Assembly (NCBI GenBank): GCA_002869685.1
Contig: PKUE01000100.1
Location: 1-36,757 of the forward strand
Direction: 5' to 3'
Source of the DNA: Desulfuromonas sp.
Lineage (GTDB): Bacteria; Desulfobacterota; Desulfuromonadia; Desulfuromonadales; Desulfuromonadaceae
Length of the DNA stretch: 36,757 nt
Within the stretch, counting starts at the first letter, position 1, and each line of letters opens with the position of its first letter. The translations under genes were made by a program, and so were the position numbers. Shown here piece after piece: positions 1 through 7,139 of the stretch. The notes under the pieces are model-generated. The model was not told the origin of the DNA. It saw only the letters and a list, made by a program, of their open reading frames with translations, and did no database searches.

Positions 1-2193
1 CTCCAGCGTAAAACGGCTCAGCATGGTGCGCAACTGCTGGGCCTGACTGCTGAGCTGCTCGGCGGCGGCAGCACTTTCTTCAGCACTGGCGGTATTCTGC
101 TGAGTGACGGTGTCGATCTGGCCAACGCCGATATTGATTTGCGAAATGCCCTGTGCCTGTTCCTGGCTGGCGGTGGCGATCTCAGCGACGAGATTGGACA
201 CCTTGGTGATCTCTTCGACCATCTCGTGCAACGCCTTGGCGGTCTGTGACGCGATCTGGGTGCCGTTAACGGTTTTTTCAACGCTTCCCTCGATCAGTTC
301 TGCCGTCTCGTGCGCGGCCTTGGCACTGCGGGCGGCAAGGTTGCGCACCTCTTCGGCGACAACGGCAAAACCTTTGCCGTGTTGCCCGGCGCGTGCTGCT
401 TCAACCGCCGCATTGAGAGCCAGCAGGTTGGTCTGAAAGGCGATTTCATCGATGGTTTTGATGATTTTACCGATCTGTTCGCCGGAGGCATTGATGTCGG
501 CCATGGCCTGAACCATCTGCTCCATATGCCTGCTGCCGGTTTCACCGGCTTTTTTAGCCGAGGTGGTCAATTGATTGGCGACCGTAGCATTTTCAGCATT
601 AGCGGTGGTTTGAGCCGAGCTCTGGTTAAGTGAGGCGGCAATCTGTTCGAGACTGCTGGCCTGCTCAGTGGCCCCTTGCGACAATGCCTGGCTGGTATCG
701 GAGATCTGATTACTGCCGGAAGCGATCTGTTCACCAAAGACACGAATTTGCGCCATGGTTTCATTCAGGGCGGCATTGGCCTGGGCCAGTGGGACGGCAA
801 TCACCCCCTGGGCTTTGAAGGTAAAATCGCCACTGGCCAGTTTTTCAAAGGCGGTAACCACTTCCTGCTGCAGGTTATCGGCAAATTGATCGACCACCTG
901 AGCCATGTCGCCAATCTCATCGTTTCGCTTGAGATTAAGCCGTTTGTCCAGCTGGCCATTTTGCAGATCCGTCATCATCTGCGCGGTTAAAACCAACGGA
1001 CGACTGACGCTGCGGGCCAACACGTAACTGCCGACAATCGACAAAAGAATCATGATCGCTGCGGCGGACGCAATCCACATCAACTGGGTGGCGACGGCGT
1101 TGCTCACCAGATTGTGCGATTCAACAAAGTCATCGGTATAATAGCCGGCAACAATGACCCAGTCCCAGGGGGCAAAATATGTGATCGCTGCCACTTTGGT
1201 ACGCACCTCACTACTGCCGGTGTCTTTCCAATTGTACTGTTCAAACGCAACCGGGATCTCGCCACGGCTGTGCGGAGGCAACGCCAGGGCCCTATCCAGG
1301 ATATTGCGGATAATCGAATTGCCATCGGCATCTTTGACATTGAGGATATTCTCTTTATCCCGCTTGCCATCCTGAGAAATTATATAGCTGCCCTCAAGAT
1401 CATCTTTACTGCCCAGCACATAGACGTAACCACTTGTGCCGACCTTGATATCAAGGATGCCATGACGCAGGCTTTCGATATTCTCCTGCTTTACGCCGAC
1501 ATAAAGGATGCCGACAACCGTATCATGTGAGGTATTCCAGATAGGTTCATAGGCGGTGATGTACCAATCATCAACAACAAACGCCCGGCCGCGATAGGTC
1601 TCTCCAGCCAAAACTTTAGCAATGACCGAATTGGTTCTGCCATCAGGGTTGGTGTGAGGAATATAGGTGCCCACCGCCCGCTGACCGTTTTTTTTCACCA
1701 CATTAGTGGCGACGCGCAGCATATCACCCTGTTCATTCATGCGCTGAAAGATGGTTACGGTACCGCCAACCAGCTGCTGTACTTTGTCAACAACGGGGGT
1801 GGCGACATCGACACGGGTGTTCTGCCCTATCCAGGTCTCGCCCACCATCATACGTGGGAGTGAAACCTCTTGAGATGTCTTGGTGTATTGATTAACCGCC
1901 TGCCACTGAACCGTCTCATCATCAAAAGCCACTCCACCAAGGGAGGCCAGTGTCTCGCGCGCGACATTGAGACCGGCATCCACCATAAGCTGCACAGATT
2001 CCTGCGCCGAGCGACACATGAGATAAACATCCTGAGAAATAGATGCCGCCTCTCTGCGCACCAGACTGTCAATTTCTCCACTGACGCGTTTGCTGAGAAT
2101 CGTATTCTGATACATGGCAATACTTAAAACAGAAACGACGGTAATCAGAACCAGTGACAAGGATGTCAGGATGATCTTTGTGCTAATTTTCAT
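1..2193 (-). CDS. Methyl-accepting chemotaxis protein with Cache sensor (3' end off window)
   Basis: A transmembrane chemoreceptor that passes ligand occupancy to the CheA/CheW kinase complex. The frame is open from ATG at 2193 to the window edge (731 codons, no stop), so the C-terminus is missing. An N-terminal membrane helix (about residues 5-28) is followed by a long periplasmic region to about 370, resembling the Cache3-Cache2 fusion sensor. A second helix lies at about 371-397 and a HAMP region follows. The cytoplasmic signalling hairpin tip is unmistakable ([20 protein letters not shown], then [15 protein letters not shown]). Upstream AGAGGAT gives a ribosome site. Ligand unknown; Cache-type sensors of this group often bind small organic acids, but nothing here decides that. 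No chemotaxis genes are adjacent, so it is probably an orphan receptor. Confidence 0.95.
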   Translation of the reverse strand, partial: MKISTKIILTSLSLVLITVVSVLSIAMYQNTILSKRVSGEIDSLVRREAASISQDVYLMCRSAQESVQLMVDAGLNVARETLASLGGVAFDDETVQWQAVNQYTKTSQEVSLPRMMVGETWIGQNTRVDVATPVVDKVQQLVGGTVTIFQRMNEQGDMLRVATNVVKKNGQRAVGTYIPHTNPDGRTNSVIAKVLAGETYRGRAFVVDDWYITAYEPIWNTSHDTVVGILYVGVKQENIESLRHGILDIKVGTSGYVYVLGSKDDLEGSYIISQDGKRDKENILNVKDADGNSIIRNILDRALALPPHSRGEIPVAFEQYNWKDTGSSEVRTKVAAITYFAPWDWVIVAGYYTDDFVESHNLVSNAVATQLMWIASAAAIMILLSIVGSYVLARSVSRPLVLTAQMMTDLQNGQLDKRLNLKRNDEIGDMAQVVDQFADNLQQEVVTAFEKLASGDFTFKAQGVIAVPLAQANAALNETMAQIRVFGEQIASGSNQISDTSQALSQGATEQASSLEQIAASLNQSSAQTTANAENATVANQLTTSAKKAGETGSRHMEQMVQAMADINASGEQIGKIIKTIDEIAFQTNLLALNAAVEAARAGQHGKGFAVVAEEVRNLAARSAKAAHETAELIEGSVEKTVNGTQIASQTAKALHEMVEEITKVSNLVAEIATASQEQAQGISQINIGVGQIDTVTQQNTASAEESAAAAEQLSSQAQQLRTMLSRFTLE

Positions 2194-2646
2194 GCAGTAT
2201 CCTCTGATTGGAAAAAGCTGGGCCATTAGTTAATGAACAGAAATCCAAGAAATCTAAATTTCTAATCTATATCTAATAACGCTCATTCGACAAGTCTTTT
2301 TGAGTTAAATAAATGCCATTTTGAACCGGGAATTCAGGCGAAAGAAGTACGCCGCACCACCTGATCGTAACTATCCGAAATAAAACATCAAAATGGCAAT
2401 CACGCCGCAGTGTTTCGCCTTCATAAATACGAATAAAACGCCGATAATCTTCGTGTAGAAAATCCCGCTTCAGGGAGTGCCTGCGGCGTGAACGGTTGTG
2501 AAAATTCAGCCTTTTTCGCGTAAAAACAGAAGCGCACCACACCATCCCCGTTCGCCACAACAATACTTATTGACATCATTTAATAAACTTAAGTACTCTC
2601 CAGTTCAGAGTTTTTCCATACCCCATATCAATAGGAGAAATAAGCG
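2194..2646. other. Intergenic region between divergent MCP and YbjQ operons, no gene seen
   Basis: About 450 bases of AT-rich DNA between divergent genes, presumably holding both promoters. A minus-strand open frame at 2273-2563 starts with TTG, has no ribosome site and resembles nothing I recognise, so it is not called. TGCCATTTTGA at 2314-2324 is the exact reverse complement of TCAAAATGGCA at 2388-2398. AGGCGAAA at 2336-2343 is the reverse complement of TTTCGCCT at 2413-2420. The two pairs interleave rather than nest. I cannot assign a -35/-10 with confidence. Confidence 0.5.
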
Positions 2647-2961
2647 ATGATTTTGACCAATGTCAGTACTGTGCCGGGAAAAACCATTGTCGAGCATTTC
2701 GGCATTGTGCAAGGCAGTACGGTTCGCGCCAAGCATGTCGGTCGTGACCTGATGGCCGGACTGAAGAATCTGGTTGGTGGTGAACTGAAGGGCTACACGG
2801 AACTGCTGCAGGATGCCCGTGAGGAAGCCACGCAACGGATGGCGGAGCAGGCACAGCAATTCGGCGCCAATGCTGTGGTCAACATCCGTTTTGCCACGTC
2901 ATCTGTCGCCCAGGGGGCTGCCGAACTGTTTGCCTACGGGACGGCCGTGCGCGTCGAATAG
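2647..2961 (+). CDS. YbjQ/UPF0145 family protein
   Basis: A 104-residue soluble protein matching the YbjQ/UPF0145 family (often labelled putative heavy-metal-binding; E. coli YbjQ is about 107 residues). Visible family features are the N-terminal strand with a TTxP-like turn (STVPGKTI), the central GLKNLVGGELKGYTELL segment, the REEATQRMAEQAQQFGANAV helix and the terminal AYGTAVRVE strand. There are no cysteines or histidine clusters that would support metal binding. AGGAGAAA lies about 7 nt before the ATG. It is the first gene of a tight trio: six bases separate it from a membrane-anchored relative, which overlaps an M48 protease. The biochemical function of the family is not established. 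Confidence 0.88.
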   Translation: MILTNVSTVPGKTIVEHFGIVQGSTVRAKHVGRDLMAGLKNLVGGELKGYTELLQDAREEATQRMAEQAQQFGANAVVNIRFATSSVAQGAAELFAYGTAVRVE

Positions 2962-2967
2962 GAGGGT

Positions 2968-3450
2968 ATGAACATGGATCTTCTTCTCGACAATCTCGAC
3001 CTGGTCATGTTCCTCGTCCTGGTCTGCCTAGGCTACACAGCTGGCAGCTGGGCAGAAAAAAAGCATTACCGGTCTATTGAAGCACGGGAAAAGGAACTGC
3101 TGTCACTGGCCGTGGTGACCGCCGAGGGGAGCTTTCCCAAGAACAATGTCGCTCAGGCGGTTCTCGTCACCGGAAGTGCTGTTGTATCCATCGACTATTT
3201 CAAGCGACTGCTGGCCATCTTGCGCAACATCTTCGGCGGCCGGGTCAAGTCCTACGAATCGCTGGTGGATCGCGCCCGGCGTGAGGCGATTTTACGCATG
3301 AAAACGGCAGCGCAGGAACAGGGCGCCGGAATGATCGTCAATCTGCGGCTGGAAACCGCCGCCATTGGTCGCAATGCCAATCAAAAAAAGCAGATTGGCA
3401 GCGTCGAAGCCATTGCCTACGGCACGGCGATCCGTTTTAACCGCGTATGA
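2968..3450 (+). CDS. Membrane-anchored YbjQ-like protein
   Basis: A 160-residue protein with one hydrophobic N-terminal segment (about residues 9-27, DLVMFLVLVCLGYTAGSWA), then a YbjQ-like domain. The preceding protein and this one share the pattern FGGRVKSYESLVDRARREA, then AAQEQGAGMIVNLRLET, then AIAYGTAIRF at the C-terminus. It therefore appears to be a paralogue of its neighbour with an added membrane tether. AGGAGGG precedes the start. Its stop overlaps the ATG of the following protease by 4 nt (ATGA), which suggests translational coupling and a joint role at the membrane. It has an insertion near the C-terminus (NANQKKQIGS) absent from the first copy. Function unknown. Confidence 0.82.
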   Translation: MNMDLLLDNLDLVMFLVLVCLGYTAGSWAEKKHYRSIEAREKELLSLAVVTAEGSFPKNNVAQAVLVTGSAVVSIDYFKRLLAILRNIFGGRVKSYESLVDRARREAILRMKTAAQEQGAGMIVNLRLETAAIGRNANQKKQIGSVEAIAYGTAIRFNRV

Positions 3451-4292
3451 AATTCACCCCTAAACAGCTATCGGGAAACGTCAATGTGTCCCGAACCCAT
3501 CCGCTGGTCGAATTGTTCTGGCTACTTGCCGGCATCGTAATGCTGGGCGGGCTGTTTATTTTCGCCCTTGGCTTTACCACCGACTGGGCCGCCCGGAAAG
3601 CCCCCCTGTCTATCGAAAAATGGATTGGGCGTCAGACGCTGAAACAATTTCCCGGCGAAGACAACCCCGCCTTAAGTCAACGCTTGCAGGCGCTACTGAC
3701 GACGGCTTCCTCAGAAGAGCGTCTGCAGCGTTACCCGTTTCGTATCCTCGTGCTTGACCGCGACGACGTAAACGCGCTTGCCTTGCCCGGTGGTACAATT
3801 GTCATTTTTTCGGGTCTGCTGGATGAGATCACGTCGGAGAACGAGTTGATGATGGTGATCGGTCATGAACTGGGCCATTTTGCCCAGCGGGATCATTTGC
3901 GCGGTCTGGGGCGCGGGCTCGGAATTGCCATTGCGACAACGATGATTTTCGGCCAGGACAGCGGCTTCAGCGACCTGGTAGCCAAAGCGGTTCTGCCGAT
4001 CCAAGCTGGATATTCTCAGCAGCAGGAGCGCGCAGCTGACCGCTTTGCTCTCGATCTGTTAGCGCGCCATTATGGCCATTGCGGTGGCGCCACCGATTTC
4101 TTTGTACGCCATGCAACAACCAGCGGTCCCCAAATTGCCTACCTGCTGGCATCCCACCCTCACCCGCAGGCACGCATTGATGATTTAAACCGGATCATTG
4201 CCAGCAAACATTATGCGTTGTTGGCGCCCCAACCCCTCGGAGAAGACTTGCGCCACAGGCAGAGTGATCCGCCCGCTTCCCCCACGCACTAA
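3447..4292 (+). CDS. M48 family zinc metalloprotease, membrane-anchored
   Basis: A 281-residue peptidase of the M48 (Ste24/HtpX/BepA-like) group. The zinc motif HELGH lies at residues 140-144 (two His ligands, catalytic Glu141). The third ligand is Glu194 in the ERAAD motif at 194-198. One N-terminal transmembrane helix (about residues 22-46) precedes a folded domain that starts near residue 55. The DDVNALALPGG segment and the SHPHPQARI motif near the C-terminus are typical of the family. It is probably anchored in the inner membrane with the protease domain in the periplasm; this is inferred. It begins inside the stop codon of the YbjQ-like gene, so the three proteins are likely made together. 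It lacks the TPR domain of BepA and the multiple helices of HtpX. Confidence 0.9.
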   Translation: MKFTPKQLSGNVNVSRTHPLVELFWLLAGIVMLGGLFIFALGFTTDWAARKAPLSIEKWIGRQTLKQFPGEDNPALSQRLQALLTTASSEERLQRYPFRILVLDRDDVNALALPGGTIVIFSGLLDEITSENELMMVIGHELGHFAQRDHLRGLGRGLGIAIATTMIFGQDSGFSDLVAKAVLPIQAGYSQQQERAADRFALDLLARHYGHCGGATDFFVRHATTSGPQIAYLLASHPHPQARIDDLNRIIASKHYALLAPQPLGEDLRHRQSDPPASPTH

Positions 4293-4353
4293 CATCTAAA
4301 ACGGTGCATCTGCGTTACGCAACAGCATCTGCATTCTTCTGGACAAAACCTCT

Positions 4354-4381
4354 TTGAAAAAAAGTGGTTTCTGTTTATAGT
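4354..4381 (+). promoter_or_regulatory. Sigma70-type promoter of the TetR-family gene
   Basis: TTGAAA at 4354-4359, 16-nt spacer, TATAGT at 4376-4381. Transcription would start at about 4388, which coincides with the ATG of the regulator, suggesting a leaderless message. Confidence 0.55.
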
Positions 4382-4387
4382 GCCAAA

Positions 4388-5035
4388 ATGGATGTGAATC
4401 ATAATTCACCAAAAAAAAATCAGAACGCCCAGAGGCTGGCAACCGAGGTGCGGCGGGAGCAGATTGCTCTGGCGGCATTACACCTGATCGGCACAAAGGG
4501 GCTTGAAGGGATGAGTATTGCCGGGATCGCCCGAGAAATCGGCCTTGTTCCTTCGGCGATCTATCGTCACTTCAAGGGCAAAAATGAGATCCTCGATGCG
4601 GTCAATGATCTGATTCGTGACCGGCTTCTGGGGCTGGTGGCCAGCGTTCTCAAGGAAAAAAACGATCCCGTCGCGCAACTCCACACGCTGTTGCAACGTC
4701 ACGTGGCGCTGGTAAAAACCCACATCGGCATTCCTCGCTATGTCTTTTCCGTTGAAGGCAGCGGCGTTTCAAAAGACAACAACCAGCGCCTGTACGGGGC
4801 GGTTCAGGCCTATCTGGCCAAAGTGACACACATTATTCGCCAGGGTCAGGCTTCTGGGCACATCAATACCGAGATGGACGCCGCCACTCTGGCGTTTATG
4901 TTTTTGGGACTGCTGCAACCCGCTATTTTTCTTCACCACCTGAGTGGCGGGCTGTTCGACATCGAAGAGCAGACAGAGCGCGCCTGGACCATTTTCAGTT
5001 GCACGCTTACCCCACCCCCCTCGCCACTCCCTTAA
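4388..5035 (+). CDS. TetR/AcrR family transcriptional regulator
   Basis: A 215-residue repressor-type protein. The N-terminal helix-turn-helix (about residues 20-66) has the TetR signature, with IAGIAREIGLVPSAIYRHFK as the recognition region followed by GKNEIL. The C-terminal ligand domain is helical and unassigned. An in-frame GTG at 4364 would add eight residues, but it lies between the promoter elements, so ATG 4388 is preferred. No Shine-Dalgarno sequence precedes it, and the predicted transcript begins at or next to the ATG. A near-perfect copy of the palindrome found before the downstream cytochrome gene overlaps codons 3-8. This supports autorepression and control of the cytochrome by this protein. 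A run of nine A residues (4411-4419) sits in the early coding sequence. The ligand cannot be read from sequence. Confidence 0.9.
   Translation: MDVNHNSPKKNQNAQRLATEVRREQIALAALHLIGTKGLEGMSIAGIAREIGLVPSAIYRHFKGKNEILDAVNDLIRDRLLGLVASVLKEKNDPVAQLHTLLQRHVALVKTHIGIPRYVFSVEGSGVSKDNNQRLYGAVQAYLAKVTHIIRQGQASGHINTEMDAATLAFMFLGLLQPAIFLHHLSGGLFDIEEQTERAWTIFSCTLTPPPSPLP
4394..4409. promoter_or_regulatory. Palindromic operator O1 inside start of the TetR gene
   Basis: GTGAATCATAATTCAC, a 16-bp inverted repeat with a single imperfect pair at the centre. It differs by one base from the perfect palindrome at 5095-5110. It lies just after the predicted transcription start, where a bound repressor would block its own promoter. 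Confidence 0.7.
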
Positions 5036-5094
5036 TCCCAATCTCGCGAGTTGAATGGTCAAGATGAACAGTAGAGATTTTTTACATTCCCAAA

Positions 5095-5110
5095 GTGAAT
5101 CATGATTCAC
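5095..5110. promoter_or_regulatory. Palindromic operator O2 before the octaheme cytochrome gene
   Basis: GTGAATCATGATTCAC, a perfect 16-bp palindrome 87 bases before the cytochrome ATG. Its near-duplicate lies at the start of the neighbouring TetR gene, so both are best read as sites for that regulator. I see no convincing -35/-10 pair next to it; TTTACA at 5081-5086 is a possible weak -35. Confidence 0.75.
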
Positions 5111-5197
5111 AAAGAATTCTAGCCCAAGGGGCGGGAGCACACACCCCGAACAGGAAATGTTCGGGGAATTAATCACCAGAACCACAAGGAGGCAAAG

Positions 5198-6484
5198 ATG
5201 AAAAGAACGTTTGCAACAGGACTGGCCATGTTATGCAGTGCCCTGTTCCTGACAGGAACGGCTCTGGCAGGAAACAGCTGCATTGACTGCCACAGTAGCG
5301 TTTCCCCCGGTCAGGTCAAAGACTGGCAGGCAAGCATGCATGCAGAGGCGGGGGTCACCTGCGATCTGTGCCACGGCGACGCCCACACCAACGCATCAGA
5401 TAGTCAGAAGGCCCTGCTGCCGGATGAAAAAGTTTGTGCCGAATGTCACGAAGAGCAGTTCACATCGTTCAGCCACGGTAAGCATAATTACGGCTGGACC
5501 GTTCTTAACGCGATTCCCGCAACACATTTTGCCCCGGATGAGTTAATTGAGGGCGGGCGAGGCTGCGGCGGCTGTCACAATATGGGCATCAAAACAGACG
5601 CGCAAAAAGCGGATCAGCTGGCAAAAGGCTACCGTTATCAGACCAACTCATGTGACGAATGCCATACCCGTCACAGTTTCTCAAAAAAAGAAGCCAACAA
5701 CCCCAAGGCCTGCCAGCAATGCCATATGGGCTACGACCATCCCCAGTGGGAAATGTGGTCCAGTTCCAAGCATGGGGCACGCTACTTCGCCAAGAAAGAT
5801 GGCGATCTTCCCGACGGTGCAGCGGCACCGACCTGCCAAACCTGTCATCTGCCAGATGGCACCCATGAAAATCACACGGCCTGGGGCTTTCTGGGCGTGC
5901 GTCTACCATTGCCGGAAGATCCGCAGGCTGCGGCTGACCGGGTAACGATTCTCAAAGCACTGGGAGTACTCCATCCCGACACCGGCGAGCCAACAGCCAT
6001 TCTGGATGCGGTTAAAGCGGTCGATATGGCCCGCCTGGATCAGGCTTCATGGGAAAAAGAGCGCAACAAGATGCTTGATACCTGTCGTCAGTGTCACTCT
6101 TACACCTACGCAAAAGAGCAGCTGGATATGGGGGACGCGATCCTGACAAAAGCGGACCGGCTGATGGCAGAAGCCATTGAAACGGTAGCGGGTCTATACC
6201 GCGATGGCATAATCAAAAAACCGGCAGGTTACCCGTTTAACTATCCGTTTATTCTGGCGCTGATGCACACCAACGGTGCGAACTGGGATGAGAATCTGGA
6301 CGAATTGTCCTACATTGATCAGGTTCTTCTACAGATGTACTTCAAACACCGGATGCGGGCTTACCAAGCCTTCTTCCATGTCAACCCGGACTATGCCTAC
6401 TGGTATGGTTGGAACATGATGACAGAAGATCTGGGGGAAATTAAGCATCTCGCCAAAGCCATGCGCGCCGATCACGAGAACTAG
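5198..6484 (+). CDS. Octaheme c-type cytochrome, hydroxylamine oxidoreductase (HAO)-like
   Basis: A 428-residue secreted cytochrome with a signal peptide (cleavage near ALA-GN, residue 24). It has eight CXXCH motifs, starting at residues 28, 55, 80, 123, 152, 172, 213 and 296. The segment after the sixth heme, MGYDHPQWEMWSSSKHG, is a hallmark of the HAO/octaheme family, and the helical C-terminus with HVNPDYAYWYGW also fits. Such proteins oxidise hydroxylamine or hydrazine, or in anaerobes reduce nitrite or hydroxylamine to ammonium. I cannot tell from sequence whether the cross-linking tyrosine of true HAO is present, so direction and substrate are open. In this genomic setting a reductive or detoxifying role is the more likely inference. 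AAGGAGGCAAAG precedes the ATG. It has no membrane anchor and no quinol-oxidising partner beside it. A TetR gene and shared operators lie upstream. Confidence 0.9.
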   Translation: MKRTFATGLAMLCSALFLTGTALAGNSCIDCHSSVSPGQVKDWQASMHAEAGVTCDLCHGDAHTNASDSQKALLPDEKVCAECHEEQFTSFSHGKHNYGWTVLNAIPATHFAPDELIEGGRGCGGCHNMGIKTDAQKADQLAKGYRYQTNSCDECHTRHSFSKKEANNPKACQQCHMGYDHPQWEMWSSSKHGARYFAKKDGDLPDGAAAPTCQTCHLPDGTHENHTAWGFLGVRLPLPEDPQAAADRVTILKALGVLHPDTGEPTAILDAVKAVDMARLDQASWEKERNKMLDTCRQCHSYTYAKEQLDMGDAILTKADRLMAEAIETVAGLYRDGIIKKPAGYPFNYPFILALMHTNGANWDENLDELSYIDQVLLQMYFKHRMRAYQAFFHVNPDYAYWYGWNMMTEDLGEIKHLAKAMRADHEN

Positions 6485-6495
6485 GCGTATCAACA

Positions 6496-6526
6496 GTCAG
6501 GCCACTCTTTTATGGAGTGGCCTGAC
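6496..6526. terminator. Hairpin between convergent genes, likely terminator
   Basis: A perfect 12-bp stem (GTCAGGCCACTC / GAGTGGCCTGAC) with a 7-nt loop, 12 bases after the cytochrome stop and just beyond the end of the convergent small gene. There is no clear U-tract on either side, so it may be Rho-assisted or bidirectional. Confidence 0.6.
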
Positions 6527-6534
6527 ATCATCTA

Positions 6535-6756
6535 TCAAGCATTATCGCGTTCACGATGCATCTGGAAGCGTAACTCCCGCATCGCCGCAAAAATGGCATC
6601 CTGCCACTCCTCACCGCTGATCTGCCATTGTTCACACGCGGTGTAGTCAATGCCGTCTTTCGAAGAGTTGACCAGCTCAAAAAACGTATAGTTCGCCACA
6701 CAATGCTGTGCAAAATCGGCCACTCTGCCACGTAAGTCTGAAAGATATCGAACCAT
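6535..6756 (-). CDS. Small conserved-looking protein of unknown function
   Basis: A 73-residue protein I do not recognise. A longer in-frame start at 6807 exists, but ATG 6756 is preceded by a strong AGGAGGG 5 nt upstream, so the shorter form is chosen. It is soluble and probably helical, with several aromatic residues (NYTFFEL, QWQI, EEWQDAIFAAM) and two cysteines (residues 20 and 42), and no signal peptide. A plausible promoter lies at 6791-6819. It converges on the octaheme cytochrome gene and ends at the shared hairpin. It sits downstream of the tRNA-Ala terminator and so is transcribed separately. Function unknown; the ribosome site and promoter are the main evidence that it is real. Confidence 0.6.
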   Translation of the reverse strand: MVRYLSDLRGRVADFAQHCVANYTFFELVNSSKDGIDYTACEQWQISGEEWQDAIFAAMRELRFQMHRERDNA

Positions 6757-6790
6757 GACGCCCTCCTGATTGTCGCGTTTCAGGCTGGGG

Positions 6791-6819
6791 AACCTACATC
6801 TTGGCACGGATCAATGCAA
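6791..6819 (-). promoter_or_regulatory. Putative promoter of the small unknown gene
   Basis: On the minus strand: TTGCAT (6819-6814), 17-nt spacer, TAGGTT (6796-6791). It is about 35 bases before the preferred ATG of the 73-residue protein. Confidence 0.4.
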
Positions 6820-6860
6820 CCATTCTAATATTAAAACAGCAGAAAACTGACAGCAGGAAC

Positions 6861-6897
6861 AAAAAAAAGGGTTCGCTGATATTCAGCAAACCCTTTG
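6861..6897 (-). terminator. Rho-independent terminator after tRNA-Ala
   Basis: On the minus strand a stem AAGGGTTTGCTGA / TCAGCGAACCCTT with an ATA loop (one G-U pair) runs directly into eight Ts (complement of 6861-6868). It lies just past the tRNA 3' end. Confidence 0.85.
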
Positions 6898-6905
6898 ATT
6901 TTTTA

Positions 6906-6981
<76 letters not shown>

Positions 6982-6995
6982 ATAAGACGAAGGCG

Positions 6996-7025
6996 TTTAT
7001 ATCAAAGGGGGCGTGAGGCTGTCAA
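6996..7025 (-). promoter_or_regulatory. Promoter of tRNA-Ala
   Basis: On the minus strand: perfect TTGACA (7025-7020), 18-nt spacer, TATAAA (7001-6996), 14 bases before the mature tRNA 5' end. Confidence 0.8.
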
Positions 7026-7139
7026 CGCATTTCTGCATGGAACGCATAAAGTTTTAATTTTTTTCGAACATTCGCCAGAGCAATCTCACCGCAAAGAGAA
7101 AACAGCCCACAATTTCATCAAGTTACAGAGGAACCACAT

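Noticed and set aside
2273-2563. A 96-codon minus-strand frame in the MCP/YbjQ gap
   Set aside because: TTG start, no ribosome site and an Arg-rich composition typical of a random frame. It also spans the inverted repeats.
4306-4332. Direct repeat of GCATCTGC flanking GTTACGCAACA
   Set aside because: Only 8 bp and two copies between the M48 and TetR genes. It is not convincing as an attachment site, repeat array or operator.
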